NCBI GenBank assembly: GCA_041559015.1
Contig: JBFFED010000015.1
Span: 1-33,861, forward strand
DNA length: 33,861 nucleotides
From: COMBO-56-21 sp041559015
GTDB lineage: Archaea; Thermoplasmatota; Thermoplasmata; UBA10834
Direction: 5' to 3'
The notes under the pieces are model-generated. The model was not told the origin of the DNA, did not search any database, and saw nothing but the letters and a program-made list of their open reading frames with translations. The position numbers and the translations under genes are program-made. Each line of letters opens with the position of its first letter. Within the stretch, counting starts at the first letter, position 1. Shown one piece after another: positions 1 to 10,050 of the stretch.

Positions 1-3000
1 ATCGAGGGCATTGACCAGGCGGTCGACGGCAATGTCGAGATTCAATCAGGCGGAGAGCTGATAGTCAGGGACGGTGCCCTGAGCGTCATCAGCAACAACG
101 ACCCGCTCCTGAAGCACTGGATAACGGTGCTGGCGGGCGGGAAGCTCACGCTCGAGACCGGGATGGTCACCACCTACCTCGACCAGATCAGCCCATGGCC
201 ATTCCTGGACATGTACGTGGATGGCGGAGAGGTCACGGCTTCGGCCTACTCGGAATTCATGTTCCCGGGGAGCATCGTGCTCACGAACGGCGCCAAGATG
301 AGCATATGGGATACTACGATTCATGCGCTCCCTCCCGATGAGGTGACGAAGTACGTCGTCGACTCGGGTGGCCTTATACAATCAGACTCCGCGGACGATG
401 GTCCCGAGATATCACTCTCCGATTCGACTCTTGAGTTGTACGATTCAAGTATAATGGACTTGCCGGAGTACGCGGGTCTGGCGTTGCCCGCCAGTAACAT
501 AACGCTTGCCGGAGCGTCCACGCTTCTGTCAGTGAACAGCCACATAGATGTCGATTTCGGTCCCGACATGGTCACTCCCTTGTATACTCACAATTGCCTG
601 GTGCTTTCGGATACCTCAAAGGCGCATTTGTACGGTACAACGTTCGACCCAACCCTCCCTCCGAATCTTGCGGACAGAGTTCCTGCGGTGGTAGCAAGTG
701 GTGAGAGCTATGTGGCATTGCCGAGCGCAAAGGACGGTTCGGATACCACAGGCCAGATTCTGTCCTCCCTGTATGAGAGTGGAGATGGCCAGACTTACCA
801 CGTTGCGCCTGGACAAAGGATGTGGATTGATGCATTTGCCGCAGGTCCTTCCGGAACTACGGTTGACGCCGCCGTCCTGGTCGTTAGGTACAAGGTCGAC
901 CCCGGATACGATGGAACCAACGCAGTCCAATGGAGTGCAAATGAAGTATCTTTCTCCTCCACTGGAATAACACCTATTGCCAGTCAGACGTACTTCGTAG
1001 ACGCAAGCTTTGACCTTCACGCGGCTGGAGTCACTACCACTACCGCACTGAACGTTCTGGACGTCCAGTTCCTTAACGATGCCGCTCTGGCCCACGTAAT
1101 CTTCGATAGCATGTCGATAGTTGTCACCGTTGGCACGGAGGCATACGTCTACAGATGGCTCAATGTGACTGTTGGTGACGAGTATGGTGTGCCGATAGAA
1201 GATGCCCAGGTGTCGGCAGTATTCACCGGTTCGACTGAGTACGGCGGCCAGCCATCCTTTTACTTTGGAGAGGACGGTGTTCAGGCTCTGCCTCCGACCC
1301 AGGTTCTCGAATACATGGGCGTGGACGCGGCTGACTTCGGAGTGACCGGTCCGGATGGCGTAGCTGCAATCCCATACTTGACCGATCTCGTTTGCGGTGG
1401 TCAGGCGGGCAACTCTCTGTTCATCGGCTCGTTCGAGATTACAGGCACCACAGGGTCTTATAGCTCGATGACCGGATACTCTTTCACACCGTATCCTGCA
1501 ATGGCGCCCGGTGACCAGTTCTTCGATGCCGTAGTCAAGATAGACGGGTGGGTAGCGATTAGCCCTGATCCGTCTCGATGGCTCGTCGTCCCGCCGTCTC
1601 TGACGATCAGCAACATGACATATTACCACGCAGGCGATGTTATTGTGCGGGCGAACGGTACCCTGACGGTCTACAACACACTGTTCCAACTGGTGCAGGA
1701 CTACCCGTACCAGAGAACCGTCTACGTTGATGGAACCCTCGACTACCCGGCGACGCTCATCTTCGAGCAGTCGGAAGTGACGAGCGCGATGTCGATCAAC
1801 ATCATCGTTAAGGGCTACGCGACCCTAAAGGTCATGAACACGACCCTGACGGGAGTCAACATCGTCGCTCTGGAGCACTCGACAGTCATACTCTACAATG
1901 TGAATACGACGGGCTCAATAACTACCAGGTTCGATTCGTACGCAAGTATAGTCGTGAAGGATTCCATACTGCAGCAGGCCCCTGTGCTCTCCGGATACTC
2001 GGTGGGCGAGTTCACTAACACGAGCGCCCCATCCGTGGAGGTCGAGAACGACGCCGTGGCCCTCATCTACAGATGGATCCACGTGACGGTCCTCGATGGC
2101 AATGACAAGCCGTTGCCTGGCGTGTTGGTCGCCACGAGGTATTATGCCAGTGGTCTGCCAGCATTCTCCGCATACTCCAGCACGGCCCCCGATGCGTTCG
2201 GCGTCGCCAAGGTCAACTCCCTGGCCACAAGGATAACGAGCTCCGGCTCGACCTTCGTCGGTAACTATTGGGTCAACGCTTCCTACGACACATACTTGGG
2301 CATGTTCTATGCACCAGAGGTGTCCGTGGGAGTGCTACCGTATTCGGAACCGCTTGGCAAGAACGCCACATTCGTCGTGATGAAAATCGCCTCAGTCCTC
2401 CCAGATCTCGATGTTGTAGGGGCCGACCCTGTCTCGTTCAACGTAACGGACCCGAAGGCGGGGGACAAGGTCCTGGTCAGTGCCAACGTCAGCAATGTTG
2501 GCCTCTCGTATGCGTACGATGTCAGGGTGGACTTCTATGATGACAAGAATCCGATGTTTGAGGTGGCTGACTATGAGCGGTTTGCCACCGTCGTCGTCCC
2601 GAAGATTGCGCCAGGTAGCACGGTCGTAGTACAAGCGGTCTGGACTGCTGAGGCGCCTTTGGCCGAAGTGCACCGGATCGTGTTCGTGGTCGACCCGCTG
2701 AACACAATCCATGAGATGGATGACAGCCTGGCGGTCGGTGATGGGTTCATCACGGTTAGGGCACTCCCCGACATATACGTCACAGCGGGGACCGAACTAG
2801 AGCCGAAGATCTTCACATCGGACACATATGTTGAGATCGACATGACGACCAGCCTCCGCGCATCTATAGCGAACATCGGCGCGGCCACTGCCTACGACGT
2901 GGTTGTGGAGTTCCGCCATGTGACTGCCACCCTCGGCATCGCGAACATCCCACAGATAGCCGCTGGGGCAACTGTAGATGCTGCGATAGCGTGGAGTCCG

Positions 3001-4956
3001 ACAACGGCAGGAGATTACCCGATCACAGTCATCGCCACAATCGTCGATGACGAGCTGAACACGAACAATAACCAGGCGACGAGGACGATAAAGGTCTACA
3101 ATCATGCAGACCTGTCCCTCGAGAACATCGCAGTGAATCCGGAAGAGTCCGCAACGGGCGGCCAGATGGTCGTGGTCTCTGCAGTACTGCGGAACATACA
3201 GACTCTAGGCGCACCATTCATTGATCCAGTTGTACGATTGTATGTGAACTGGACCGGCGGCAGCCTCGTCCTCCCGGACAGGACATTCCAGGTCACACTG
3301 CTCCCGGCTAGTGGTCCGTATCAGGTCTCCGTATCGTTCGTGGCCCCTGTCCTTGAGGCGTTCACGGTGGCCTCGATCGAGATGGTGGTCAACCCGGACA
3401 GGACTCAGGTCGAGATCTCCTACGCGAACAACATCCAAGCGACGTCTATCAACTTCCTCGACATAAGGGGAGATCTGTCCATCATCGCTGATGACATCGT
3501 GGTGATGCGTGGGACGACGCCGATCCAGGGTGAGATGTACGGCCGGATCGTGACCATAAGCATCGCGGTCAGGAATATGGGCGGGACGGATATAGACAAC
3601 TTCGATATGGAGTTCGGTGTCAGCAACCCGAATGGCACGGAATCCCCGCTCGATTCGAGGACCAGCCTCATGGTGTCCTCCGAACCCGGCAACAACACGC
3701 TCAATGTAACCTATCAGTGGACCATTGCGATTGTTGACGCCGGGGACTACGGCATATACGTGCGGCTAGACATCGATAACACGATAAACGAGCCAGACGA
3801 GGACAATAACTACGCCTTGAAGCCGTTCGAGATACTCCCGCTAGCCGTTTCGGTGTTCATCTCGACCGATTACCCGGAGTACGATGCGGGCGACATAGTG
3901 ACCGTGACCGTGACGATACTGTACTCTTCCGACAGCTCACCGGTGAAGGGTCTGCCGAATGTGGTGCTCTGGATAGTCGACGCGGGCACCAACCTCCAGG
4001 TCCCGGGCTCTAACAGCGAGAGCGCAACGACCTTGGATAACGGCGTGATCAACCTCTACTTGCGGATACCCACTGACATTGGCAGCGGCGACTACCTGAT
4101 AAGGGCGATAGTCGCCGACCAGAGCTACGACAGCAGCACGCAGATAACGATAAGCGCTGCCGGTGGCGAAGGGCTGTTCCCGTGGTGGGTTTGGATCCTG
4201 ATCATCGTGGCGGTCGTAGGGATAGTTGCAGGCTTCACGGTCTACACATATGTCTACGGCCTCGGCAAGCTGGTTGAATGCGGCTCTTGTGGCGCGTTCA
4301 TACCCGCGGCGAGCAAGAGATGTCCGAAGTGCGGTGTCGAGTTCGAGGCGGGCACCATGAAGTGCTCCGAGTGTGGCGCGTGGATATCTGCGGACTCTAC
4401 CGAGTGCCCGACGTGCGGTGTCAAGTTCGTGGGCGAGACCGAAGCCGAGGTCGACTACATGGACAGGATGAAGAAGCAGTACGAGGAGACCGTGGTCTCC
4501 AAGTACCGCGCGCTCGCCGAGGCGGAGCTGGGGAAGAAGCACAACGAGAAGGCCTTCGACCTGTGGTGGAGGAGCCAGCCAGGGTTCATAGCCTTCGAGG
4601 ACTGGCTCGCGAAGGAAGAGGAGAAGAAGAAGGCCGGTCCGGTAGCCTGCCCAGTATGCGGCACGCTCAACCCGAAAGAGGCGACGGTGTGCCACAAGTG
4701 CGGCACGGTCTTCGCGGCGGCAGGGACAGGCCCCGGGAGAAGGCCCCCATCGGCTGGAGCGCCTCCGGAGGAGTACGAGGAAGCGCCCCAGGCAGAGGCC
4801 AAGGAGGCACAGACACCCCAGGCGGCTCCAGGGGCTGCACCGAGGATGGTCATCAGGCGGCCGATAGATAGGAAGGTCGTCCCGAAGAAGATCATCAAGA
4901 CCCCGGTCAGCGGCGAGGAGAGCGGCGAGTCCACCGAGGACAACGAAGGCCAGTGA
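1..4956 (+). CDS. Large surface protein: beta-helix-like region, CARDB-like repeats, one membrane span, cytosolic zinc ribbons (5' truncated)
   Basis: The frame is open from base 1, so the N-terminus and signal peptide lie outside the window; the first internal ATG is at 127. About 1,650 residues are visible. The first half is rich in short Ser/Thr/Val/Asp strands with phrases such as SGGELIVRDGAL and LAGGKLTLETG, typical of right-handed beta-helix or adhesin-like proteins. From about 2398 to 3840 there are four CARDB-like units, each opening with a form of LPDLDVVG, LPDIYVTAG, HADLSLENI or RGDLSIIAD, followed by an Ig-like segment. A hydrophobic span at about 4177-4260 (WWVWILIIVAVVGIVAGF) is followed by CxxC pairs starting at 4279, 4369 and 4648, forming double-zinc-ribbon modules, then a charged Pro/Ala-rich tail. 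The expected topology is an outside N-terminus with zinc ribbons in the cytosol. Role unknown: envelope protein, adhesin or sensor. The domain reading is firm; the function is not. Confidence 0.85.
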   Translation: MEGIDQAVDGNVEIQSGGELIVRDGALSVISNNDPLLKHWITVLAGGKLTLETGMVTTYLDQISPWPFLDMYVDGGEVTASAYSEFMFPGSIVLTNGAKMSIWDTTIHALPPDEVTKYVVDSGGLIQSDSADDGPEISLSDSTLELYDSSIMDLPEYAGLALPASNITLAGASTLLSVNSHIDVDFGPDMVTPLYTHNCLVLSDTSKAHLYGTTFDPTLPPNLADRVPAVVASGESYVALPSAKDGSDTTGQILSSLYESGDGQTYHVAPGQRMWIDAFAAGPSGTTVDAAVLVVRYKVDPGYDGTNAVQWSANEVSFSSTGITPIASQTYFVDASFDLHAAGVTTTTALNVLDVQFLNDAALAHVIFDSMSIVVTVGTEAYVYRWLNVTVGDEYGVPIEDAQVSAVFTGSTEYGGQPSFYFGEDGVQALPPTQVLEYMGVDAADFGVTGPDGVAAIPYLTDLVCGGQAGNSLFIGSFEITGTTGSYSSMTGYSFTPYPAMAPGDQFFDAVVKIDGWVAISPDPSRWLVVPPSLTISNMTYYHAGDVIVRANGTLTVYNTLFQLVQDYPYQRTVYVDGTLDYPATLIFEQSEVTSAMSINIIVKGYATLKVMNTTLTGVNIVALEHSTVILYNVNTTGSITTRFDSYASIVVKDSILQQAPVLSGYSVGEFTNTSAPSVEVENDAVALIYRWIHVTVLDGNDKPLPGVLVATRYYASGLPAFSAYSSTAPDAFGVAKVNSLATRITSSGSTFVGNYWVNASYDTYLGMFYAPEVSVGVLPYSEPLGKNATFVVMKIASVLPDLDVVGADPVSFNVTDPKAGDKVLVSANVSNVGLSYAYDVRVDFYDDKNPMFEVADYERFATVVVPKIAPGSTVVVQAVWTAEAPLAEVHRIVFVVDPLNTIHEMDDSLAVGDGFITVRALPDIYVTAGTELEPKIFTSDTYVEIDMTTSLRASIANIGAATAYDVVVEFRHVTATLGIANIPQIAAGATVDAAIAWSPTTAGDYPITVIATIVDDELNTNNNQATRTIKVYNHADLSLENIAVNPEESATGGQMVVVSAVLRNIQTLGAPFIDPVVRLYVNWTGGSLVLPDRTFQVTLLPASGPYQVSVSFVAPVLEAFTVASIEMVVNPDRTQVEISYANNIQATSINFLDIRGDLSIIADDIVVMRGTTPIQGEMYGRIVTISIAVRNMGGTDIDNFDMEFGVSNPNGTESPLDSRTSLMVSSEPGNNTLNVTYQWTIAIVDAGDYGIYVRLDIDNTINEPDEDNNYALKPFEILPLAVSVFISTDYPEYDAGDIVTVTVTILYSSDSSPVKGLPNVVLWIVDAGTNLQVPGSNSESATTLDNGVINLYLRIPTDIGSGDYLIRAIVADQSYDSSTQITISAAGGEGLFPWWVWILIIVAVVGIVAGFTVYTYVYGLGKLVECGSCGAFIPAASKRCPKCGVEFEAGTMKCSECGAWISADSTECPTCGVKFVGETEAEVDYMDRMKKQYEETVVSKYRALAEAELGKKHNEKAFDLWWRSQPGFIAFEDWLAKEEEKKKAGPVACPVCGTLNPKEATVCHKCGTVFAAAGTGPGRRPPSAGAPPEEYEEAPQAEAKEAQTPQAAPGAAPRMVIRRPIDRKVVPKKIIKTPVSGEESGESTEDNEGQ

Positions 4957-5057
4957 GTCCGTCCGGAAACCCCTTACGAAAACCTCTTATGGTTCTCATT
5001 TCCACATTTGCAGGCGCGGCCCTGGGCGATCAGATGCACTTCAGAAAACGAATGAAT

Positions 5058-5082
5058 CCCTCCGGTAGTGTGTGCCGGAGGG
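5058..5082. terminator. Perfect 8-bp hairpin between convergent genes
   Basis: CCCTCCGG at 5058-5065 and CCGGAGGG at 5075-5082 form a perfect stem with a 9-nt loop. It sits in the 141-nt gap between the stops of the surface-protein gene (plus) and the M28 peptidase gene (minus), 16 nt past the minus-strand stop. Its position suits a bidirectional terminator or mRNA 3'-end structure, but there is no long T-run on either strand. Archaeal termination usually relies on T-runs, so the role is inferred. Confidence 0.5.
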
Positions 5083-5097
5083 GGTTTGCGGTTCTCT

Positions 5098-7242
5098 TCA
5101 CCCAAGGACAGCTACAAGCGGTCCTGCGGCCTCCGTCCAGGCCCACTCCAGGGTCTCCACGTCCTCGGCGTACCAGGGAAGCAGCTGGTTGTCCCTCACC
5201 CATTCTAGCTGCTCCAAGGCGTCTTCCGCGGACAGACTCCCGTCCTTCAGGCCCAGGTACACTCCCTGGATGTCGATATAGCTCTGCGCCTGGTCGAAGT
5301 CGTCTCCCCAGTACATGAAGCAGTACATCATCTGGCCGTAGACCTCGAGGTATGCGCCCCTGCTGCAGTACATGCCCCACTCCATGCTGCGGACGCTCTC
5401 CAGGGCTGTCGCCGCTGCATCCGAGTCACCGGTGCCCAGGGCGGCGATGGCTGCTGTGACCGCTGCATTGTCCGTGGCGTGCTGGTGCGGCCTCAGCATG
5501 GGTTCCCATGAGGCCATCATGCCGCCCTCACCCATCGTCCAGGGTATGAATATCCTCCTGGCATCGATCAACGCGCGGTTGAGCTCGTCCGCCATCTCTA
5601 CAGCGGATGCCTTGTGCTTCCTCGACTTCGCGGAGGCGAACATGTCTTCTATCTCCGCGGCTCGGGCGTTGGCCGCGGCAGCGGCCGATTCGAACTCCGA
5701 GAGGGCGGCCAGCGCATTGTCGATTGCCTCCCGCTCAGATGGGACCATCGGTTTCTCTCTGGCCAGGTTCTGTGCGGCCCAGTCGGCCGCAGCGACGAGG
5801 TCTATCGGAATCACCAGCGCCTTCACGGCCCTGAATCCCATCAATGCGGTCAGCTCCATGATCATCCCGACCATGTCCTCGGACTGGATCTCGATCGTGT
5901 CAAGCTGCGTGTGGTAGTAGTAGTCGAACCCCGCTCCCCAGACCATCTCTATTGCAGTCCCGCCGCCCTTGCCGGCGAAGGACCACGCATCAGTCCAGGT
6001 CCAGACCGGGGTGTATATGCTCGCCGCGTTGAGGTACCCGAGGTCGAATATGGCGCTCTTCGCGAAGGCGCTCGCCTCGCAAGAAACCTCGAGCCAGACC
6101 TTTCCAGCGTCCTTCGGGTAGCTGCCTCCGTCGATGTTGAGTTCCATCACGAGCCCCTCCATGATGGTGGGATGGGCGCAGACGAACTCATATGACCCTA
6201 TGAGCCAGTTGAACCATGTCCCGTCGACCCCACCGCTCTCCTCAGCGCCAACTGAGCAGAACACCATGGTCCTCTCGTTCACGTACTCCCCGGAAGCCTT
6301 CGCCTCAGAGAACGCCCTGGCCATCTCGAGCATTATGGCCACGGACGAGCAATCGTCGAACGACCCCCACCACCAGGTGTCTATGTGTCCGGATATCACA
6401 ACGTATTCGTCGGCCCTGGTCGTCCCTTCAAGGACGCCCGCGACGTTGACCGAGTCCACTCCCGGATGGAAATCGACTCTTCCTGCGATTTCGAGCATGA
6501 CCGGGCCGTCGAGCATGAGTTCCCGGAGCCTTGCGGCCGAGTTGGGCGAGATAGATATCGCCGGGATCGATGAGAACACTGAATCCTGCTTGATGCCCTC
6601 AGGGTTGTCTACGCCTGTGTAGTAGCCGTAGAACATCACGGCCGAGGCGCCTGCCAGTGCAGCGTCCACCGCGGGCACGTTCGGCCATCCCTGAAGGTTG
6701 TCGTCTCTGTGCACGAGGGCTATCTTGCCACTGATGTCGCCAGCCGCCTCGAACTCTGCGGCCGACCCGTAACCCACGTCCACGACCTCCGCCTCCAGCA
6801 CCCTGCCCCCGTCTTCATTGCCGAGGTAGTACGCATCGCCGTCGCGGTATCCCCATACAGAGGGCGAGTCGCCGTATGTCGTTGCCGGGACATCCTCGTC
6901 GCCCTCGGAGACTATCTTGACAGTCGTCCCGAAATGCTCCCAGTTATCCACTTTGAAAGTCTCCCACCAGACCTCGTCCAAAGGCATCTGCGAGAGCTGG
7001 CCGAAGACGTACTCCTGGGCCGCCCTCTCCTCGTCAGAGCCAGCCGTTTTCTCGCCCAGCGCAGAGAGGTACTCCAGCTGGCTCCAGGCATGGCCATAGT
7101 CCAGCCTCTCGATCATATCGGTTTCCTCTGGCGTGAGGTTCTTCGGCTTCGACGAGCCGATTGCAGGCTCGCCATAGGCCATGGGCATGGCCGTCACGAC
7201 CAGGAACAGCAGACACACTCCGAGTCCCACTAATCTTCGCAC
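5098..7242 (-). CDS. Secreted M28-family zinc aminopeptidase with PA domain
   Basis: 714 residues. The N-terminus MRRLVGLGVCLLFLVVTAMP ending AMAYG-like before EPA is a Sec signal peptide, so the enzyme should be exported. A protease-associated (PA) insert lies at about 130-245. The M28 catalytic core follows with its di-zinc ligands: HxD in VISGHIDTWW (about 284-286), the bridging Asp in SFDDCSS (about 295), the Glu pair in SVGAEESGG (about 335), Asp in NIDGGSY (about 370) and His in YYYHTQLDTIE (about 444). M28 enzymes remove N-terminal residues from peptides. The last 220 or so residues are Ala-rich and helical, beyond the usual core, and may be a stalk or substrate cap. Transcribed alone, 166 nt downstream of the pilus operon. 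Together with the clostripain-type peptidase at 25455 it suggests extracellular protein use. Exact substrate preference cannot be read. Confidence 0.9.
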   Translation of the reverse strand: MRRLVGLGVCLLFLVVTAMPMAYGEPAIGSSKPKNLTPEETDMIERLDYGHAWSQLEYLSALGEKTAGSDEERAAQEYVFGQLSQMPLDEVWWETFKVDNWEHFGTTVKIVSEGDEDVPATTYGDSPSVWGYRDGDAYYLGNEDGGRVLEAEVVDVGYGSAAEFEAAGDISGKIALVHRDDNLQGWPNVPAVDAALAGASAVMFYGYYTGVDNPEGIKQDSVFSSIPAISISPNSAARLRELMLDGPVMLEIAGRVDFHPGVDSVNVAGVLEGTTRADEYVVISGHIDTWWWGSFDDCSSVAIMLEMARAFSEAKASGEYVNERTMVFCSVGAEESGGVDGTWFNWLIGSYEFVCAHPTIMEGLVMELNIDGGSYPKDAGKVWLEVSCEASAFAKSAIFDLGYLNAASIYTPVWTWTDAWSFAGKGGGTAIEMVWGAGFDYYYHTQLDTIEIQSEDMVGMIMELTALMGFRAVKALVIPIDLVAAADWAAQNLAREKPMVPSEREAIDNALAALSEFESAAAAANARAAEIEDMFASAKSRKHKASAVEMADELNRALIDARRIFIPWTMGEGGMMASWEPMLRPHQHATDNAAVTAAIAALGTGDSDAAATALESVRSMEWGMYCSRGAYLEVYGQMMYCFMYWGDDFDQAQSYIDIQGVYLGLKDGSLSAEDALEQLEWVRDNQLLPWYAEDVETLEWAWTEAAGPLVAVLG

Positions 7243-7408
7243 TACAACTCCCCCCTGACCCCATGCCCCGCCGGCACCCGTCAGGACATCCCCGGCGGCC
7301 CCGTATCGGTGACGGTCATCATATTGTTTGTTGCCCTGGCCGAGAGGGGGGACCCTCCTGTTGATATAGGCTGAGAACGTAGGAAGGGTTCGAATGTGCT
7401 GGGGAGGC

Positions 7409-9112
7409 TCAGATCCTCTCAGCGCCCTCTGCGAGCTTCGCCCGAACCTCTTTCATGACCTTCTCGGGGTCCTTGTAGTAGGCGGAGATGATGGTGGCGA
7501 CCTTCCTGTGGTTGTCTATGTTGACCTTCTTCATGTAGTCGAGGATATCCACCCTCCTCTTGATCTCCCGCTCCATCTCCCTGGGGGACCAGTTCCTCGC
7601 CATCCTGACCTTCTCGTAGACATAGCTGTGGCCGCTGTAGTTGAACGTGTCATCCGCCGGGTTCCAAGTGTACACGGAGTTGGTGATGAGCTCGTTGGTC
7701 TCGGGGTCAATGCCGACTATCTCGGTCAAGGACTTGACCCGCCTGGTCATCTTCGTGCCGACTTTCACCTGCGCCTGGAGCATCACGACGTTGAGCGCGG
7801 TTATCAGCGCTCTCGGCAGGTTGATGGGGTCGTTCTCCATCCTGTGGACCATGGCCTGCACATCCTCCGCGTGGAAGGTGGAGTAGCAGGTCTTGCCAGT
7901 GGCCATCGCCTGGAAGACGACGTATGCCTCCTTGCCTCTGACCTCACCGACCATCAGGTACTGGGGCCTCTGCCTCATCGCGGCCGTGAGCAGGTCGAAC
8001 ATGTCTATCTCGCCGGAGGCCCTGCCGGTGACGGCGCTCTTGCCTCCGAACCCCTCCCTTGTCAGGCCGGGGACCCAGTTCTCGTGGGGCAGGTTGAGCT
8101 CCCTTGTGTCCTCGATCGAGACGATCTTCATCTGGGGAGGTATGAACAGCAGCACTGCGTTCAGCGTGGTGGTCTTCCCGCTCGCGGTGCCGCCGCAGAC
8201 GAGCATCGACTGGCCATGCTCTATAGTGATCCAGAGGTAGGCCATCATCTCCGTGCTCATGGTCTTGAACTTGAGCAGGTCGAGGGGCGTGAACGGGTTC
8301 TCCTTGAACCGCCTGACCGTGAACGAGGACCCCCTCTTGGTGACGTGCTTGCCAAGGGTGGCCTGCAGCCTCGACCCGTCCGGGATGGTCGCGTCCAGGA
8401 GCGGGCTGGCGACCGATATGTGCTTGCCGCACTTCTGGGCAAGCCAGACGACGAACCCGTCCAGCTCCGTCTCGACCATGAAGCTGAGGTTGGACCTGAT
8501 CGACCCGTATTTCCTGTGATATATGTAGAGCGGGACCCCCACGCCGTCGCAGGAGCAGTCTTCGACGTTCGGGTCGATCATCATCACGTTGATGACGCCG
8601 TACCCGATGAAGTCCCTGACGACATAGTACATCACCTTCTCCTTGGATGCGGGGTTCAGGGATATGCCTAGCTGCGCCATCAGCTGTTCGACCATCCTCC
8701 TGAGGTACTTCTCCTTCTCCGCGTGGACGGTCTCAGTCATGTGCTCAACCGATGCCACCAGAGTCTGTTTCAGGAGCTCGAGGACGTCCCTCTCGTCGGG
8801 CGAGAGCTTCGGCTCTATCACCTCGTAGAGGTACTCGTTGGCCTTGTTGTCGTACTTGATTCTGACATAGGAGTAGTTCTGCCTGATCGGAGTGACCTCG
8901 ACCTCGTCCATGTTTGGCTCTGTCATCTTGGGGATCTCGGTGATCCTGGATACGTCCACCTGGGCCTCGTCCTTGGTCAGCGCGACCATGACTGGCTTCG
9001 GCTTGATCTTCAGGAGCATGTTGTAGTAGGCCGACTTGAGTCCGGGCCCTTTCTTCTTCTCCTCCTCGGCTACCTGCGCTTCCTGCATGTTGGGCTGCTC
9101 GGTCTCTGTCAT
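7409..9112 (-). CDS. Type II/IV secretion ATPase (TadA/FlaI/GspE family), copy 1
   Basis: 567 residues, cytosolic hexameric ATPase that powers pilus assembly or secretion. Visible motifs: Walker A GGTASGKTT (Lys about 313), Asp box SIEDTREL, Walker B LMVGEVRGKEA and His box YSTFHAED. The N-terminal third is the family's mixed N-domain with VRDFIGYGVINVMMIDPNVED, the phrase preceding the ATPase core. I start it at the ATG at 9112 because GGGTGAT lies 4 nt upstream, a good match to the 16S 3' end; a GTG at 9121 that overlaps the previous stop is the alternative. It is the last gene of a five-gene operon and a clear paralogue of the ATPase at 11072-12832. Two ATPases may serve extension and retraction, or form a mixed motor; this is inference. 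Lack of FlaH and FlaF/G nearby argues against an archaellum. Confidence 0.93.
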   Translation of the reverse strand: MTETEQPNMQEAQVAEEEKKKGPGLKSAYYNMLLKIKPKPVMVALTKDEAQVDVSRITEIPKMTEPNMDEVEVTPIRQNYSYVRIKYDNKANEYLYEVIEPKLSPDERDVLELLKQTLVASVEHMTETVHAEKEKYLRRMVEQLMAQLGISLNPASKEKVMYYVVRDFIGYGVINVMMIDPNVEDCSCDGVGVPLYIYHRKYGSIRSNLSFMVETELDGFVVWLAQKCGKHISVASPLLDATIPDGSRLQATLGKHVTKRGSSFTVRRFKENPFTPLDLLKFKTMSTEMMAYLWITIEHGQSMLVCGGTASGKTTTLNAVLLFIPPQMKIVSIEDTRELNLPHENWVPGLTREGFGGKSAVTGRASGEIDMFDLLTAAMRQRPQYLMVGEVRGKEAYVVFQAMATGKTCYSTFHAEDVQAMVHRMENDPINLPRALITALNVVMLQAQVKVGTKMTRRVKSLTEIVGIDPETNELITNSVYTWNPADDTFNYSGHSYVYEKVRMARNWSPREMEREIKRRVDILDYMKKVNIDNHRKVATIISAYYKDPEKVMKEVRAKLAEGAERI

Positions 9113-9117
9113 CTGTA

Positions 9118-10050
9118 TCACCCGATGATCCTCAGGGCCACGAAGCCGGATATCAGCATGATGAAGCTGTGCCTCATCCCGATGGGTATGCTGCCGTTCT
9201 GAATCACGCCCGCCAATAGCCCGTCGCCTACCGCGTGGACCATGACGGACAGCAGGAAGATGAAAGTCACCGCCGGGATGACATCGGTGTGTATGCTCAC
9301 TCCGGGGATGTCCGTGATGCCCGCCTCCGCCGCGCTCTCACTCACCTGGGCACCAGCCTCCTCCATCTTGGGCAGGAACTGTCCCTGCAGGATGAGGATG
9401 GTCGCTATGAAAACGAAGAACGCTATGTAGACGACCAGCACGTAGGTCTGCATGGTGACGCCTCTCTCCTCCTGCGTTAGGATGGTTTCTTTCGCGTCGT
9501 GCGAGACCATGCTGAGGACGTCAGCCACGTTGCCGCCGGCGTCGTTGGCCTTCATTATGATCGATGTCATCCTGACCACCAGGGGCGTCTTGACCCTCTC
9601 GGAGAACAGCCTGATCGCCTGTGAGGCGGGGACGCCCCACTCTATCTGGGCGGCCATCTTCTTTATCTCAGGGGTGAGCCTGCCGTATCTCCCGGACGAC
9701 GCCACCACGATCGCATCGGCGAGCGTCATGCCGAACCTGCCGGCCTCTGCGACATCCCTGAGGAAGTCCGGCAGCCTCGTCTCGATCTCGCGTATGTTCC
9801 TCTCCTTGGTGGCGGCGTAGAACCCGTAGGGCCCTATGAGCGCGGCCACGGCGAAGATGCCCCAGTCAACTGGTTCGAGCGGCACGTTCACACTGCCTAT
9901 GATCTCCAGCAATGCGATAACAGCGCATATCGCGACGATGCCGAATGACACCCCGAGGATGAGCCTGGTCTTGTCCCCTTTCTCGATGGCCAGTATCCTC
10001 TTGAGGATCTTCTCCCTCTCCTGCTCGGACTTCTGCTTCTGGGGCGCCAT
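9118..10050 (-). CDS. Type II secretion F-domain membrane protein (TadC/FlaJ-like), second of pair
   Basis: 310 residues. A charged N-terminus (KQKSEQEREKILKRIL) is followed by two membrane spans near 40-80 (VSFGIVAICAVIALLEI; WGIFAVAALIGPYGFY). The cytosolic F-domain has TRLPDFLRDVAEAGRFGMTLADAI, and further spans follow near 205-225, 255-275 and at the extreme C-terminus. The phrase LPDFLRDVAEAGRFGMTL is the signature of T2SSF domains. It forms the inner-membrane platform to which the pilus ATPase docks. The ATG follows directly on the TAG of the gene before, and its stop lies inside the ribosome-binding site of the ATPase gene after it, so translation is probably coupled. With one F-domain it is about half the size of FlaJ; the adjacent gene supplies the other half, as TadB and TadC do in Tad systems. 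Confidence 0.88.
   Translation of the reverse strand: MAPQKQKSEQEREKILKRILAIEKGDKTRLILGVSFGIVAICAVIALLEIIGSVNVPLEPVDWGIFAVAALIGPYGFYAATKERNIREIETRLPDFLRDVAEAGRFGMTLADAIVVASSGRYGRLTPEIKKMAAQIEWGVPASQAIRLFSERVKTPLVVRMTSIIMKANDAGGNVADVLSMVSHDAKETILTQEERGVTMQTYVLVVYIAFFVFIATILILQGQFLPKMEEAGAQVSESAAEAGITDIPGVSIHTDVIPAVTFIFLLSVMVHAVGDGLLAGVIQNGSIPIGMRHSFIMLISGFVALRIIG

Noticed and set aside
7343..7357. Weak GAGGG-GGGA-CCCTC hairpin after the pilus operon
   Set aside because: Only five pairs, in G/C-rich sequence, with no T-run; not distinguishable from chance.
7394..8671. Plus-strand frame of 425 residues opposite the secretion ATPase
   Set aside because: Composition (Leu/Asp/His/Val/Gly-rich without motifs) and exact overlap with a gene bearing all ATPase motifs show it is a shadow.
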